NCBI GenBank assembly: GCA_021776775.1
Contig: JAJFFE010000181.1
Location: forward strand, 1-56,862
Direction: 5' to 3'
Source of the DNA: Planctomycetota bacterium
GTDB lineage: Bacteria; Planctomycetota; UBA8108; UBA1146; JAJFFE01
DNA: 56,862 bases
Positions within the stretch are counted from its first letter, which is position 1; the number at the start of each line of letters is the position of its first letter. The notes beneath the pieces are model-generated. The model made no database searches. It saw only the letters and a program-made list of their open reading frames with translations, and was not told the origin of the DNA. The position numbers and the translations under genes were made by a program. Below, one piece after another: positions 24,818 to 34,732 of this stretch.

Positions 24818-26958
24818 AAACTGTGTCCGCCGCGGTATTCGTGACGGTGATCCTTTTGTGCATAGTGATGTACTTCGTGACACGTACCACGCCGTCCGAG
24901 TCACCGTCGATGTCGGCGGACGAACGGCAGGTGGCCGACGGGGAGTTCGTGGGTACTGTGGGTGCCGTGCCCGAGGCCTCGGTCCCAGACTCGGCCACGG
25001 CGGCCGGGCGACAAAGCCCGATCGTGGACAGGCCTTCCGTCCATGTGCCTGCGATCGCAGCTACCAAAGTGCTACGCGTGGTCCTCGACGGTATCACCGA
25101 ACAGCACGCGCCGATGGTGACGGTTACGTTGATGGGAGTGGACGAGCGCGACGAATGGGTCGCGGAGATCCAGGACTCCTGGACATGCCAGGGATTGATG
25201 AGCGAGTTCGACCTGGGTCCCTTCTTTGCGCGAGTGGCGGAGCAACACGAAAGCGTGCGCGTCGGTGAGCTGGAGATCACCGTAGATCACTCGAACTACT
25301 TCCTCGAGACGACCCGGGTTCCGCTCACCAGTGGTGTGGAGTTCTCGAGTGGCCAAACCGTCTACGAGGTTCGGGTGTCGTTGACTCGACCCGAGTTCTG
25401 GCCGAAATTCACGCTTGATGTGCGCGACGCGCACACAAGGGCGCACCTCAAGAACATCGAACTCCGCGTCAACGACAACCTCGTGGGCATGTCCATCTGG
25501 GGGCGGAACGGGACGACTATCTTGCTCGGCGACGGCCTGAGTTCGCCGATCGCGGTGATGGGCGGGCGTTATCCAGACGAGGTCACGGTTGCCGGCCTGG
25601 CGCTCTCGCCTGCGTCGGGCGAATCGCCCCCGCTCGTCGAGCTTTCGCGCCGCTTTTCGACCAAGCGCGGCGTCGGCGTGTCCGCGCGGGCGCCCGGTTA
25701 CGCCTGGGGCTCGACTTCGCTCAACGTTTCGGAGGGCAAGCGCGAGCTGCTGCTGGAGCCGGCTGCCGGGCTGAGTGTGCGGCTGGAGAACGTGCGGCTC
25801 GAGCGCTACGCAGCGCTCGAGACGGTGCCCATGCTCTGCGTCTACTGGATCCGGGCGGACGGGGGGAACAGCTCTGTCCATTACGAGCGGCTCGACGAGA
25901 CGCTCGAGAGTGAAGGGCTGCGGCTCGATAACCTGGTGCCGGGCGGGTACCGCGTCGCGGTCGAGCTGGGTGGGGGATCGTGGACGAAGCAGCCCGTGCT
26001 GGCCCTCGAGGAAGTCTCCATCGCCGCCGGCGAAACGGGCGAATTGGTGCTCGCGCTGGCCGAACCGCCGGCGGCGCCTCAGCGCGCGACCCTCGGCGGC
26101 GTGATCTCCTTCCCGTCCTTTGGCGACGGCCCGAACTTCGACGAAGCAGAGTCCGAGCACGAACAAAGAGTGCGGCTACAGATCTATTTCCAACCCACCC
26201 AGAGTTGGCGCAAGCCCGACATCGAGTTCTCTTTGGCCGACCTGGAGCGTGTCGGCGGAGCGCTCCCGACCTGGTCGTTCCGCGTGGAGGACCAACCGGT
26301 CGGTCTGTACCGGGTCCAGCTGCTGCCATTCCTGAAGGCGTGGATGATCGACCTCCCGGCCGGTGGCCGCGAGGACTTGGAGCTCGTAGTCCCAGAGCTC
26401 GCCGAGGTGCTGATCGAGACCGTCGACGGGCAGACCGGCGAGCGGGTCCCACGTGACGCGCTCTACTACCGACGCCATGAGCCACTCCCGCGTCAGCGGC
26501 AGAACGACTTTACCAAGGCCGACACCGAGGAGCCGGGCCGCTTCCGCTTCTGGGCCGTGCCCGGCAAAGTGATGGTGTGGCCGAAGTACCCAACCGGGGC
26601 TGATCGGGGCTCCGGAAGCGGGAAAGTCCTCGAGCTGATCCCCGGGCTCCAGTCGGTGAGGCTCGAGCTCGGGCCCGTCTACGCCATGCGATTCGAGTTC
26701 CGCGAAGGCGGGGTTGCCCTACCGGTCGGCGACCCGGGGATGTATGTGATGCAGAACATCCGCGCGGTCGGGCACGAGGGGCGCGTGCTGCGTGATGGTC
26801 TCCAGTCGAACATGCGAGTGGAGGTGAGCGCGCCCGGGGTCTACGAGATCAACTTCGCTGGCATCGACACCGACCGCTACCACTCGATCCCGACCCGGCG
26901 TGTGGAAGTGCGCGCCGGCGAGACACCGGACGTGATCGTCGAGTTACGCCCGAAGTAA
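24805..26958 (+). CDS. Signal-anchored protein with carboxypeptidase-regulatory-like domains
   Basis: The 717-residue protein begins with a short basic stretch and one hydrophobic helix (SAAVFVTVILLCIVMYFV, residues about 8-25), then a low-complexity linker to residue 75, and a large beta-rich extracytoplasmic part made of several modules of the CarboxypepD_reg/prealbumin-like type (for example LENVRLERYAALETVPML, LDNLVPGGYRVAVELGGG, LPAGGREDLELVVPELAEV). The repeated sense GxYxVxL...AGE...LxL is typical of these domains. I start at ATG 24805, 6 bases after GGGAG, not 24799. Paralogues lie at 28522-29277 (broken), 47819-49816 and 54772-56700. Function unknown; probably cell-envelope interaction. 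Confidence 0.75.
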   Translation: MRKMKTVSAAVFVTVILLCIVMYFVTRTTPSESPSMSADERQVADGEFVGTVGAVPEASVPDSATAAGRQSPIVDRPSVHVPAIAATKVLRVVLDGITEQHAPMVTVTLMGVDERDEWVAEIQDSWTCQGLMSEFDLGPFFARVAEQHESVRVGELEITVDHSNYFLETTRVPLTSGVEFSSGQTVYEVRVSLTRPEFWPKFTLDVRDAHTRAHLKNIELRVNDNLVGMSIWGRNGTTILLGDGLSSPIAVMGGRYPDEVTVAGLALSPASGESPPLVELSRRFSTKRGVGVSARAPGYAWGSTSLNVSEGKRELLLEPAAGLSVRLENVRLERYAALETVPMLCVYWIRADGGNSSVHYERLDETLESEGLRLDNLVPGGYRVAVELGGGSWTKQPVLALEEVSIAAGETGELVLALAEPPAAPQRATLGGVISFPSFGDGPNFDEAESEHEQRVRLQIYFQPTQSWRKPDIEFSLADLERVGGALPTWSFRVEDQPVGLYRVQLLPFLKAWMIDLPAGGREDLELVVPELAEVLIETVDGQTGERVPRDALYYRRHEPLPRQRQNDFTKADTEEPGRFRFWAVPGKVMVWPKYPTGADRGSGSGKVLELIPGLQSVRLELGPVYAMRFEFREGGVALPVGDPGMYVMQNIRAVGHEGRVLRDGLQSNMRVEVSAPGVYEINFAGIDTDRYHSIPTRRVEVRAGETPDVIVELRPK

Positions 26959-27151
26959 GAAGCGAACCGCGAATCGAGCGCAGCCCGCAACTCGCGTCCC
27001 GACGCAACGATGGCTTTGCACGAACGATCGGTCGACTACATGTGACAATGTCTTTACTGGGCGAGGCCGTGCGATGGAATACGTTCTACGCACAAAGCGC
27101 GGCCGCGCGATTGCGATGATCGCCACTCACTTCCCCCTCATTGGATGCACG

Positions 27152-28420
27152 ATGAACCAAACGCACGCGCTATTGCTTCTGCTCGCTCTAACCGCTCTGA
27201 ATGGTTGTGCCAGTAAGCCGCAAGAAGTAACGGGCCGTCAAGCAATCTCCGCCGCTTCTGTTGCGAATCCGTTCGGCACCGCCATCTTGCGACAGGGCAG
27301 TCGCGGCCCCGAGGTGACAGCGCTACAGCAAGCGTTGAACAGCAAGACCGATCCCAGCCCACGCTTGACGGTCAGTGGCGAATTCGGGCCGCAAACAGAA
27401 GCCGCCGTCAGGCAGTTTCAGACGCAGGCGGAAATCTCAGTCGACGGTGTGGTTGGCCCGCGAACCATGGTCGCTCTCGGTGCGGACGTCGATCCGTACT
27501 TCAGGGAATCGACTGCCATTTCCAGCGACACTGGCCCCCAGGTCATCACGCGCAGTGTTCTTCAGGATAGCAGGGGCGACTATTGGCTTGCGACGTGGAA
27601 CGGGGTCATTCGCTTCGACGGCACGACGTTTACGAACGTCACCAACAAGGAGGGGTTGAGACGTTACCGTGCCTTCTGCTTGTTGGAGGATCACCAAGAG
27701 AACATCTGGTTGGGTACTACCGGCGCAGGCGTCTATCGATACGACGGCAGCCGCTACACCAACTACACCACGAAGAATGGTTTGGTCGACAACACCATCC
27801 TTTCGATGCTACAGGACAGAGACGGCAACCTCTGGTTCGGGGGAATGGGGCTTTCGAAGTACGACGGCACGACCTTTACCTCGTTCACCGAGGAAGACGG
27901 GTTCACCAGCTCCGACGTTCACTCCATATCCGAAGCGCCGGACGGCAGCTTATGGTTCGGCACTCGAGGAGCGCTGTTTCACTACGACGGCGAAACGTTC
28001 GTGAACTTCACGGATAAACACGAGGTGAACACCGAACCGAACAGCTACACCCCGGCCCTAATCGACCGTCGAGGCCATGTGTGGTTCGGCGGTTCAAAAG
28101 GAATTCACCATTACGATGGCGAGACGGTGAGCCACGTCTTCGAAGCTGCCTGCTTCTCTCTCATGGAAGACTCGGGCGGTGATATCTGGTTCGTCGGCGG
28201 TGCGATGAGGGGTGAGGACCCGGAGCCAGGGACCAGTGTCTTTAACCGATTCGATCCCGCCGCCGGCCCGGAGAACTTTCACATCGCGAGGGAGCAAATC
28301 GAAGTTAAGGCCGGAGCGGTGTTCGGACTTACCGAGGACAAAGACGGCAGCATCTGGTTTGGCACCGGCGGCGGCATTGGCCGGATTAATGGAGATGCCG
28401 TTCTGTACTACCAGAAGTAG
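27152..28420 (+). CDS. Lipoprotein with peptidoglycan-binding and Reg_prop propeller domains
   Basis: The 422-residue protein has a signal peptide with lipobox LNGC (Cys near residue 19). Residues about 45-110 are a PG_binding_1 module (LRQGSRGPEVTALQQALN and FGPQTEAAVRQFQTQ). The remainder is a beta-propeller of two-component-regulator type blades with recurring DxxGNxWFGT and YDGxxFxxFT motifs, about seven blades. It could link an extracellular sensor propeller to the cell wall. I start at ATG 27152; the frame is open upstream to 27074 but those 26 residues do not form a signal peptide. No histidine kinase part follows, unlike classical Reg_prop regulators. Confidence 0.85.
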   Translation: MNQTHALLLLLALTALNGCASKPQEVTGRQAISAASVANPFGTAILRQGSRGPEVTALQQALNSKTDPSPRLTVSGEFGPQTEAAVRQFQTQAEISVDGVVGPRTMVALGADVDPYFRESTAISSDTGPQVITRSVLQDSRGDYWLATWNGVIRFDGTTFTNVTNKEGLRRYRAFCLLEDHQENIWLGTTGAGVYRYDGSRYTNYTTKNGLVDNTILSMLQDRDGNLWFGGMGLSKYDGTTFTSFTEEDGFTSSDVHSISEAPDGSLWFGTRGALFHYDGETFVNFTDKHEVNTEPNSYTPALIDRRGHVWFGGSKGIHHYDGETVSHVFEAACFSLMEDSGGDIWFVGGAMRGEDPEPGTSVFNRFDPAAGPENFHIAREQIEVKAGAVFGLTEDKDGSIWFGTGGGIGRINGDAVLYYQK

Positions 28421-28521
28421 GCGTCTGCACCAACGCTAGCTTGTGACAAGGCCGTACCCCGCTGCGTACCTACCGCGTTCATGGGATTGGGGCAGGTACC
28501 CGGGACGGAGGTCTTCACCTC

Positions 28522-29277
28522 GCTCGGCGGCGGGCGGTGGCGTTGTTTCCTTTCCGACCTTCGGCGGCGAGGAGACGGTGCGGCTACAGCTCTACTACGA
28601 ATCCTACACGCGCGGCGACGCCGACGTCGAACTCACGCTGGCTGAGCTGGAGCGCGTCGGCGGCGCGCTCCCGACCTGGTCGTTCCACGTGGAGGACCTA
28701 CCGGTCGGCGTCTATCAGGCTCGGCTCTTGCCGTTGCTGAAGAGCTGGAGGATCGAGCTCCCGGCCGGTGGCCGCGAAGACGTGCAGCTCGTGATCCCGG
28801 AGCTTGCCGAGGTGCTCGTCGAGACCGTCGACGCGCGGACCGGCGCGCGAGGGCGAACCGGGACGCTTCCGCTTCTGGACCGCGCCCGGTGCCCCGTACG
28901 TTCAGATCTACGGGATCCCGAGCGGGCTGGATTACGGTACACGCAAAGAGAACCTCGAGTTGGTCCCCGGGCTCCAGTCGGTGCGCTTCGAGCTCGAGCC
29001 CGTCTACGCCCTTCGCTTCGAGTTCCGCGTCAACGGGGCTGCGCTGCCGCGTGACGACGAGATCTTCGTGGGGTTGAGCCGGGGCATCCGCGCGGTCGAT
29101 CACGAAGGTCGCGTGAGTGCCGTGACGTACTGGCTCTTCGAGGCGACTGCTCCCGGGCTCTACGAGATCAGCTTCGAGGACGTCGGTGCCGAGCGCTTCC
29201 ACCCGATCCCGCCCCGACGCGTCGACGTGCGTGAGGGCGAGACGACCGAGGTGGTCGTCGAGCTTCGCCGGAAGTAA
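28522..29277 (+). pseudogene. Truncated, frameshifted paralogue of the 24.8-kb protein
   Basis: The DNA from about 28522 encodes sequence closely matching residues from about 430 to the end of the protein at 24805-26958 (for example ELERVGGALPTWSFHVEDLP and LPAGGREDVQLVIPELAEV). The 5' 60 percent, including the membrane anchor, is missing. Near 28850 a deletion of about 75-80 bases relative to the paralogue shifts the frame; homology resumes in another frame at REGEPGRFRFW and runs to VVVELRRK before the stop at 29275-29277. Both losses make it non-functional. Confidence 0.85.
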
Positions 29278-29292
29278 CTGTGTGTCGGAAGT

Positions 29293-29592
29293 AACAAGAG
29301 AAAAGCAAACGCGACGTACGAGAACGGCAAGCCCGCGGACACGACGAAGCAGTACTTCAAGTGGAAGTCGTGCGGCACCCAAAAGGATGAACTCGTCTTC
29401 ATCTCCGGCAATCCCCGCGCGACGAGCCGGTTGTCCACATTGGCGCAGATGAATTTCGAGTGCGCGCCGCGGCGGGAGCAACTGGTAGTCGAGCGCGGGC
29501 GGGTTCTTGAAGAACAGTTCCGCGCTGATGTTGCCCGAGCGACTCAACGACCAACGGCGCGCCCAGTTGGAGTGTCTTGTCGGTGGAGTTGA
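29293..29592 (+). pseudogene. Fragment of a peptidase S46 (dipeptidyl-peptidase 7/11-like) gene
   Basis: Read from 29293, the plus strand encodes YENGKPADTTKQYFKWKS then DELVFISGNPRATSRLSTLA and QMNFE, which matches the conserved N-terminal half of S46 peptidases (YFKW...GD-L-V-F-V-x-G-x-P-G-x-T-x-R). Both ends are missing: there is a stop just upstream (29275) and resemblance fades by about 29530, before the stop at 29590. The catalytic serine region is not included. Its end overlaps the convergent UvrA-like gene by 49 bases. Confidence 0.75.
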
Positions 29593-32500
29593 TCGGGAGA
29601 CCCCTGGTACACGATGGTCCCGCCCGCGCGACCAGCTCCCGGCCCGAGTTCGATCACCCGGTCGGCGCAGCTTATGAGTGGCAGTGAGTGCTCCGACATG
29701 ACGACCGCGTCGCCCCGTTCGGTGAGTCGGGCAAACAGTCTGACCAATTCAGACTGGTCCTCGAGGTGGAGCCCGCGGGACGGCTCGTCGAAAACGAAGA
29801 CCTTCCGGTTATCGGCGCGGCTAGCTGACATGAGCTGACGGGCGATACCGAGCCGTTGACTCTCGCCGCCCGAAAGAGTGTCGCAACGGCGACCGAAAGC
29901 CAGATGCCCGAGGGCCAGCTCTTCCATTCGATCGCACGCGGCCTTCAACTTCGCTGGCAATGAGCGGCGCCGCGACAGTGATTCGATATCCGTGGCCAGG
30001 AACTCATCGATGGATATCCCCTCCCAGCGGATCGCGCGCACCTTATCGTTGTAGCGGGTGCCGTCACACGCGGGACACGGTGCATGGGCATCCGGAAGGA
30101 AGTCCAGTGCCATGACCAGACTGCCGGTTCCCTGGCATTCGAGGCAGCCGCCCGTCTTGCCGGAGAACGAGAAGTCGCCAGGCTTCAAGCCAGCGTTCCT
30201 CGCGTCGTCGGATCTCGCGAAGCTCTTGCGAACGGAGTCCATGACGTCGAGGCTGGTGGCGACGATGCTCGCGGGGCCCCGCCCCTGCGGGCGCGCGTCT
30301 ACTTTGACGAGTACCGGCTCTTCGCTGGCAGTAAACGACTCACACCCGACGGCTCCGCCCGTCGAAAGACTCCGCGCAAGGACGTCGAGGATGAGTGTCG
30401 ACTTTCCGCTTCCCGAGACACCACAGATAGCGAGCACCTCGCCGTAAGAGATGTCGAGGTCAACCCCCTGCAGGTTGTTGAGGTGTGCCCCCCTGATCTG
30501 AACGGCCAATGAAACAGGGGATTGCTTTCGTTCGCGCGAGAACGAGATTTCGCCGCGCAACGCTCGTCCGGTCCGTGACTCGGCGTGAGACATCAACGCC
30601 TGCGCATCACCCTGCGCGACAATGCGGCCACCGTGCGCGCCGGCGCCGGGACCGACGTCGAAGATGTTGTCCGCCTGCCGGATGAGCGACGTATCATGGT
30701 CAACGAAGACGACCGTATTGCCCTGGGCGGCGAGGTCGCGAAGAACCGTGCCCAGGACTTCCTTGTCGCGCGCATGCAACCCGAGACCCGGTTCGTCCAA
30801 GACGTAGCACGCTGCCGTGAGCCCGGTCGTCAGCTGCCGCGCAATATCGAGGCGCCTCGCCTCGCCGGTCGACAACGAGGACGCGTTGCGGTCAGTGCCC
30901 AGGTAACCCAGGCCAAGCGATATCAACCGGTCGAGGCGCGGCTGAAGGTCGTGTCTTATCTCGTCGATGATCGCCAATGCGCGTACGTCCAATGGCTGGC
31001 CGGCATGATCGGACGGGGCTTGAAGCATCTCGCTGAGCTCGGCCACCTCGAGTCGGCGCAGATCTGTGATCGTCCACGGGCCGAGGCGCCGGCTACGAGC
31101 GCGCTCGTTCAATCGACTTCCTGCGCAACTCGGGCAGCGGCCGGGGCTGAGGAGCGCCGCGAGCTGAAGGCCGGCCTTGCGCTCGCGCTTCTTCACGTAC
31201 TCCGCTTCCACCAGCGCTTCGACGCCCGGCCAAACCGACGAGAAGAGATGCGCGGTTTCGCCTTTGGCTCGGGCCCTCTCCCAGTTGATCTCGAAGACGC
31301 GTTCCCCGGTGCCTCGGTTGATGAATTCGAGAGCGGACAAGGGAAGTTCTTCAAAGGGCACTTTCAAGTCGACGCCCACCGCTTCTGCCGCAGAGAGAAG
31401 CACCGCTTCAAGTCTGCCGCCTGCTTCGAACAGCAGCCGGCCTCCTCTGGTTTGAGCAAGAGCGCCGTCGGCGATAGACATGCCGGGCTGTGGCACCAGT
31501 AGATCGAGTTGGCAGCGCTGGACCTCTCCCCGACCTTCGCAAGCGGGGCACGCTCCCATCACGTTGTTGAATGAGAACGCGCTGGCCGCAAGCTCGTCTC
31601 CTGGTCCCGACGTCGCCCTCGAGAACAGCAGGCGCAGCCCAAGATCGATTCCTGATGCGGTGCCGACCGTCGCAGATGTCCAGCGTGCGTGATCCCTGGA
31701 CCTAATTCCGATGGTGGCGCGGATACCTCCCGAGCCATCGAGTTCGGCGCTCCGGTGTGCACGGATCTCGCGACGCAAGAATGGTGAGAAACTCTCGGCG
31801 AAGCGGTCGCGTCCGATCGCGGCGAGCGTGTCAAACGCGAGCGAACTCTTTCCGCTGCCGGAGACGCCGGTGACGGCGGTCAACGCGCCAGCCTCGAACT
31901 CTGCATCCACGCCGTCGAGGTTATGGGTACGGACTCCCTTCAACCACGTGCGGGGCGAAGCGATACGTCCGGCCGGCGAGCAGACGATCTTGCTGCGCTC
32001 ACTCGTTGCGGTTCCGGTGACTGCTTGTCTGAGAGCCGCTCCGGTTGGCGACGACTCCTCGGCCGCCAGCTGGGCGGGGGTGCCTTCGAACACAACCTCG
32101 CCTCCGGCATCGGCGGGTTCCGGCCCGAGCTCGATGACCCAGTCGGCCTGCGCGATGAGATGGAGATCATGATCGGCCGCGACGATCGTAGCCCCGTCTT
32201 CGACCAACGCGCGCAACGCCTCGTTCAGCACGCGCACGTCGCGCCCGTGAAGGCCGCAGGAGACTTCGTCCAGAATAATGAGCGTGCCCCGGCCTCCGGT
32301 ACGGGCCAACTTGTCCGCGAGCTTCAGCCGCTGCGCTTCGCCACCGGAGAGAGTCGGCGCCGGCTGACCAAGCTGGAGATAGCCAAGACCAAGCCTCCGC
32401 ATAGCCTCCAGGACTCGAGTGATCTTCTCTTTACCTTCGAAGAGGACCAACGCCTCGTCAATCGTGCAGTCCAAGACTTCACGAATGGAGTGTCCAGCAT

Positions 32501-34511
32501 ACGTGACCGCCAGTGTCGCAGTGTCGAATCGCGCTCCGTTGCAACGAGCACAGATCAGATTGAGCGAAGGCATATCCATCAGCCCGATCGTCTCTGAACC
32601 GGCTCCCTCACAAGCCTCGCAACGTCCCCCCTTCTTGTTGAAGGAAAAATGCCCCTTGCCCAGACCGGCTGCCTTTGCCGCTTCGGTCTCGGCAAAGAGA
32701 GTACGAATAGGATCGAAGATGCCGGTCCACGTCGCCGGATTCGATCGCGCGTTTCGACCGATCGGTTTCTGATCGACGAGCAGCACATGCTCAATCGTCT
32801 CGGCCCCCGCGACCAAGCCGCTTTCCCGCTTCTCGGCCAGCCATGTCACGAGAGAGTGCGTCACGAGCGACGTCTTACCGGTACCCGAGAGACCACAGAC
32901 GAGATTGATCACTCCAAGGCGAAAGCGGACCGTGAGGTTCTTGAGGTTGTTCGTCGCGACCTCCCGAATCTCCAGGAAGTCCGTCTCGGGCAGGTTGGTC
33001 ACGGTGGGCGACGCGTTGTTGTCTCGCAGAACCACGTCGGCCGGCTGGAGGCGTCCGTCCCACTTCGCCGGCGAGCCGGAGTAGAGAAGCTCGCCGCCAT
33101 AGTTGCCGGCCGCCGGTCCGATCTCGACAATATGGTCAGCGTGCGCTTCGAACAGCGGATCGTGCTCGACGACGTAGACGCTGTTGCCGCGGTCACGCAG
33201 TTCACAGAGGATCTCGATGAGCGCTTCTCGCTCCTTCTGGTGCAGCCCCGCACCGGGCTCGTCGAGTATGTAGTTGATTCCGACCAGATCAGAGCCCAGC
33301 TGTACCGCAAGTTTGAGTCGTCTTGATTCGCCGCTCGACAGCGTCGACGACCTTCGAGAAAGAACAAGGTGACCGAGGCCAAGCCTCTCCATGCGAGCCA
33401 CGCGTTCGAGGATCCGTTCCTGGATTTCGTCAGCCGTAGCGGCGTGGGGCGAACCGTCTCTGTCCGGCGCACAGCCGATCAACCGAGCCAACCCTTGCAC
33501 CGTTGATCGGTAGTAGGCGTCGATGCTGTGCCCCATGAACGTTGGTGCTAGCGCCGCCGGGCTCAGCCTGCTGCCGTCGCACGTACCGCACTTCCGAGCG
33601 GCCACGAAGCGCAGGATGTTCGCGTTGCGCTTCTTTTCCAGGGTCTCGGCAATGACTCGGGCGATTCCCCGGTAGTAGCCAAGCTCTCGCGGCTTCGCTT
33701 TGATGCCCGACCATTTCATCCGGGATTCCAACGAGTGCTTGCCGAAGGCGACCTTGACCCGGTCGGAACCGTAGAAAATCACATGGCGCATCTCTTCGGT
33801 CAGGTCACGCCACGGGATGTCGATGGAAAACCCGTGAGCCTGGCAGACTTCGTTCATCGACTCCGGAGTCACCTGCGAGTAGACGATGTAGCCATTGGGC
33901 GTGGTCGGAACGAGCGCACCTTCGCGCAAGCTCTTGGAGGGATCAGCGACGAGGAGGTTGGGGTCAACTTCTTCTTCCTCACCGAGACCACGGCAGGTCG
34001 GACACGCCCCGTCCTTGGTGTTGAAGCTGAAGAGCGACCGGGTGATCGCCGGGAGTGTCGCGCCGCACGGACACGAGAAGAGACGGTTGCGCGGCGCATC
34101 TTCGGGTGCAGCCTCTCCGCATTGGTGGCATTGGCGATTTGCGAATCGCGCGAACAACAGCCGGAGTTCGTCGCCGACCTCGCTCAAGGTGCCAACCGTT
34201 GAACGTGAACTCGACACGTGTGAATGCTGGTCGACGGCGATGGCGGGTCTGACGCCGTCGATGCTCCGCGCCGCCGGCCTCTGCATGCGGCCGGCGAGCC
34301 GCCCGGCGCGGCCGCCGAGGTTCGCCAGAAACCGCCGTTCGCTCTCTCGAAAGATGGTGTCGAAGGCCAACGACGACTTGCCCGACCCAGACACCCCCGT
34401 GAAAACGACGAGCTGGTCGTGAGGCACGTCGACATCGACTCCTTTGAGATTGTGCTCAGAGGCGCCGCGAACCTTCAGATAGGTGACTTCATTTTCGTCT
34501 CCCATGTTCAT
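29544..34511 (-). CDS. Double-length UvrA-like protein with four ABC ATPase domains
   Basis: The 1655-residue protein is two UvrA-like units in tandem. Walker A motifs GVSGSGKSS (39-47), GLSGTGKTS (about 540), GVSGSGKSS (about 882) and GVSGSGKST (about 1362) are each followed by signature LSSGESRR, LSGGEAQR, LSTGEARR, LSGGESQR and Walker B LDEP/LDEV/LDEP/FDEP. Zinc-knuckle cysteines occur (CHQCG, CPTCRG, CGTCDG, CEACEG, CPACEG, CLECQG). In the first unit only a short segment separates Walker A from the zinc part, so the UvrB-binding domain of true UvrA is missing, as in class II UvrA proteins. A fused, double UvrA is known from Chlamydiae and related phyla. It probably binds damaged or drug-modified DNA. 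The start ATG 34511 has a distant GGAGGAGA. Confidence 0.9.
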   Translation of the reverse strand: MNMGDENEVTYLKVRGASEHNLKGVDVDVPHDQLVVFTGVSGSGKSSLAFDTIFRESERRFLANLGGRAGRLAGRMQRPAARSIDGVRPAIAVDQHSHVSSSRSTVGTLSEVGDELRLLFARFANRQCHQCGEAAPEDAPRNRLFSCPCGATLPAITRSLFSFNTKDGACPTCRGLGEEEEVDPNLLVADPSKSLREGALVPTTPNGYIVYSQVTPESMNEVCQAHGFSIDIPWRDLTEEMRHVIFYGSDRVKVAFGKHSLESRMKWSGIKAKPRELGYYRGIARVIAETLEKKRNANILRFVAARKCGTCDGSRLSPAALAPTFMGHSIDAYYRSTVQGLARLIGCAPDRDGSPHAATADEIQERILERVARMERLGLGHLVLSRRSSTLSSGESRRLKLAVQLGSDLVGINYILDEPGAGLHQKEREALIEILCELRDRGNSVYVVEHDPLFEAHADHIVEIGPAAGNYGGELLYSGSPAKWDGRLQPADVVLRDNNASPTVTNLPETDFLEIREVATNNLKNLTVRFRLGVINLVCGLSGTGKTSLVTHSLVTWLAEKRESGLVAGAETIEHVLLVDQKPIGRNARSNPATWTGIFDPIRTLFAETEAAKAAGLGKGHFSFNKKGGRCEACEGAGSETIGLMDMPSLNLICARCNGARFDTATLAVTYAGHSIREVLDCTIDEALVLFEGKEKITRVLEAMRRLGLGYLQLGQPAPTLSGGEAQRLKLADKLARTGGRGTLIILDEVSCGLHGRDVRVLNEALRALVEDGATIVAADHDLHLIAQADWVIELGPEPADAGGEVVFEGTPAQLAAEESSPTGAALRQAVTGTATSERSKIVCSPAGRIASPRTWLKGVRTHNLDGVDAEFEAGALTAVTGVSGSGKSSLAFDTLAAIGRDRFAESFSPFLRREIRAHRSAELDGSGGIRATIGIRSRDHARWTSATVGTASGIDLGLRLLFSRATSGPGDELAASAFSFNNVMGACPACEGRGEVQRCQLDLLVPQPGMSIADGALAQTRGGRLLFEAGGRLEAVLLSAAEAVGVDLKVPFEELPLSALEFINRGTGERVFEINWERARAKGETAHLFSSVWPGVEALVEAEYVKKRERKAGLQLAALLSPGRCPSCAGSRLNERARSRRLGPWTITDLRRLEVAELSEMLQAPSDHAGQPLDVRALAIIDEIRHDLQPRLDRLISLGLGYLGTDRNASSLSTGEARRLDIARQLTTGLTAACYVLDEPGLGLHARDKEVLGTVLRDLAAQGNTVVFVDHDTSLIRQADNIFDVGPGAGAHGGRIVAQGDAQALMSHAESRTGRALRGEISFSRERKQSPVSLAVQIRGAHLNNLQGVDLDISYGEVLAICGVSGSGKSTLILDVLARSLSTGGAVGCESFTASEEPVLVKVDARPQGRGPASIVATSLDVMDSVRKSFARSDDARNAGLKPGDFSFSGKTGGCLECQGTGSLVMALDFLPDAHAPCPACDGTRYNDKVRAIRWEGISIDEFLATDIESLSRRRSLPAKLKAACDRMEELALGHLAFGRRCDTLSGGESQRLGIARQLMSASRADNRKVFVFDEPSRGLHLEDQSELVRLFARLTERGDAVVMSEHSLPLISCADRVIELGPGAGRAGGTIVYQGSPDQLHRQDTPTGRAVGR

Positions 34512-34691
34512 GGAGACAGACTATCTCCTCCGCTCCCGGACATGAATGAGCGCGGGTCAATTAGTTGCGATTCAGTTCGCCATCATTGGCGCACCCGGAA
34601 GTCCACGCCCTCACCCGACTCCCATGATCAAAGTCGACACGGGCCGCTGCTTGACGCGGAGCCAACCCGTTCATACGCTTCGTCGACGCTT

Positions 34692-34706
34692 TCTAGCTTA
34701 GCTAGA
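34692..34706. repeat. Perfect 15-bp palindrome before the esterase gene
   Basis: TCTAGCTTAGCTAGA is a perfect palindrome around a central T, ending 26 bases before ATG 34733. Its position fits an operator for a dimeric regulator, but no known consensus is matched. Confidence 0.35.
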
Positions 34707-34732
34707 GTTCAGGCCCACCCGGAAACGGAACC

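Noticed and set aside
30585..31502. 305-codon plus-strand ORF opposite the UvrA-like gene
   Set aside because: It is a shadow of the strongly supported minus-strand gene and has no domain.
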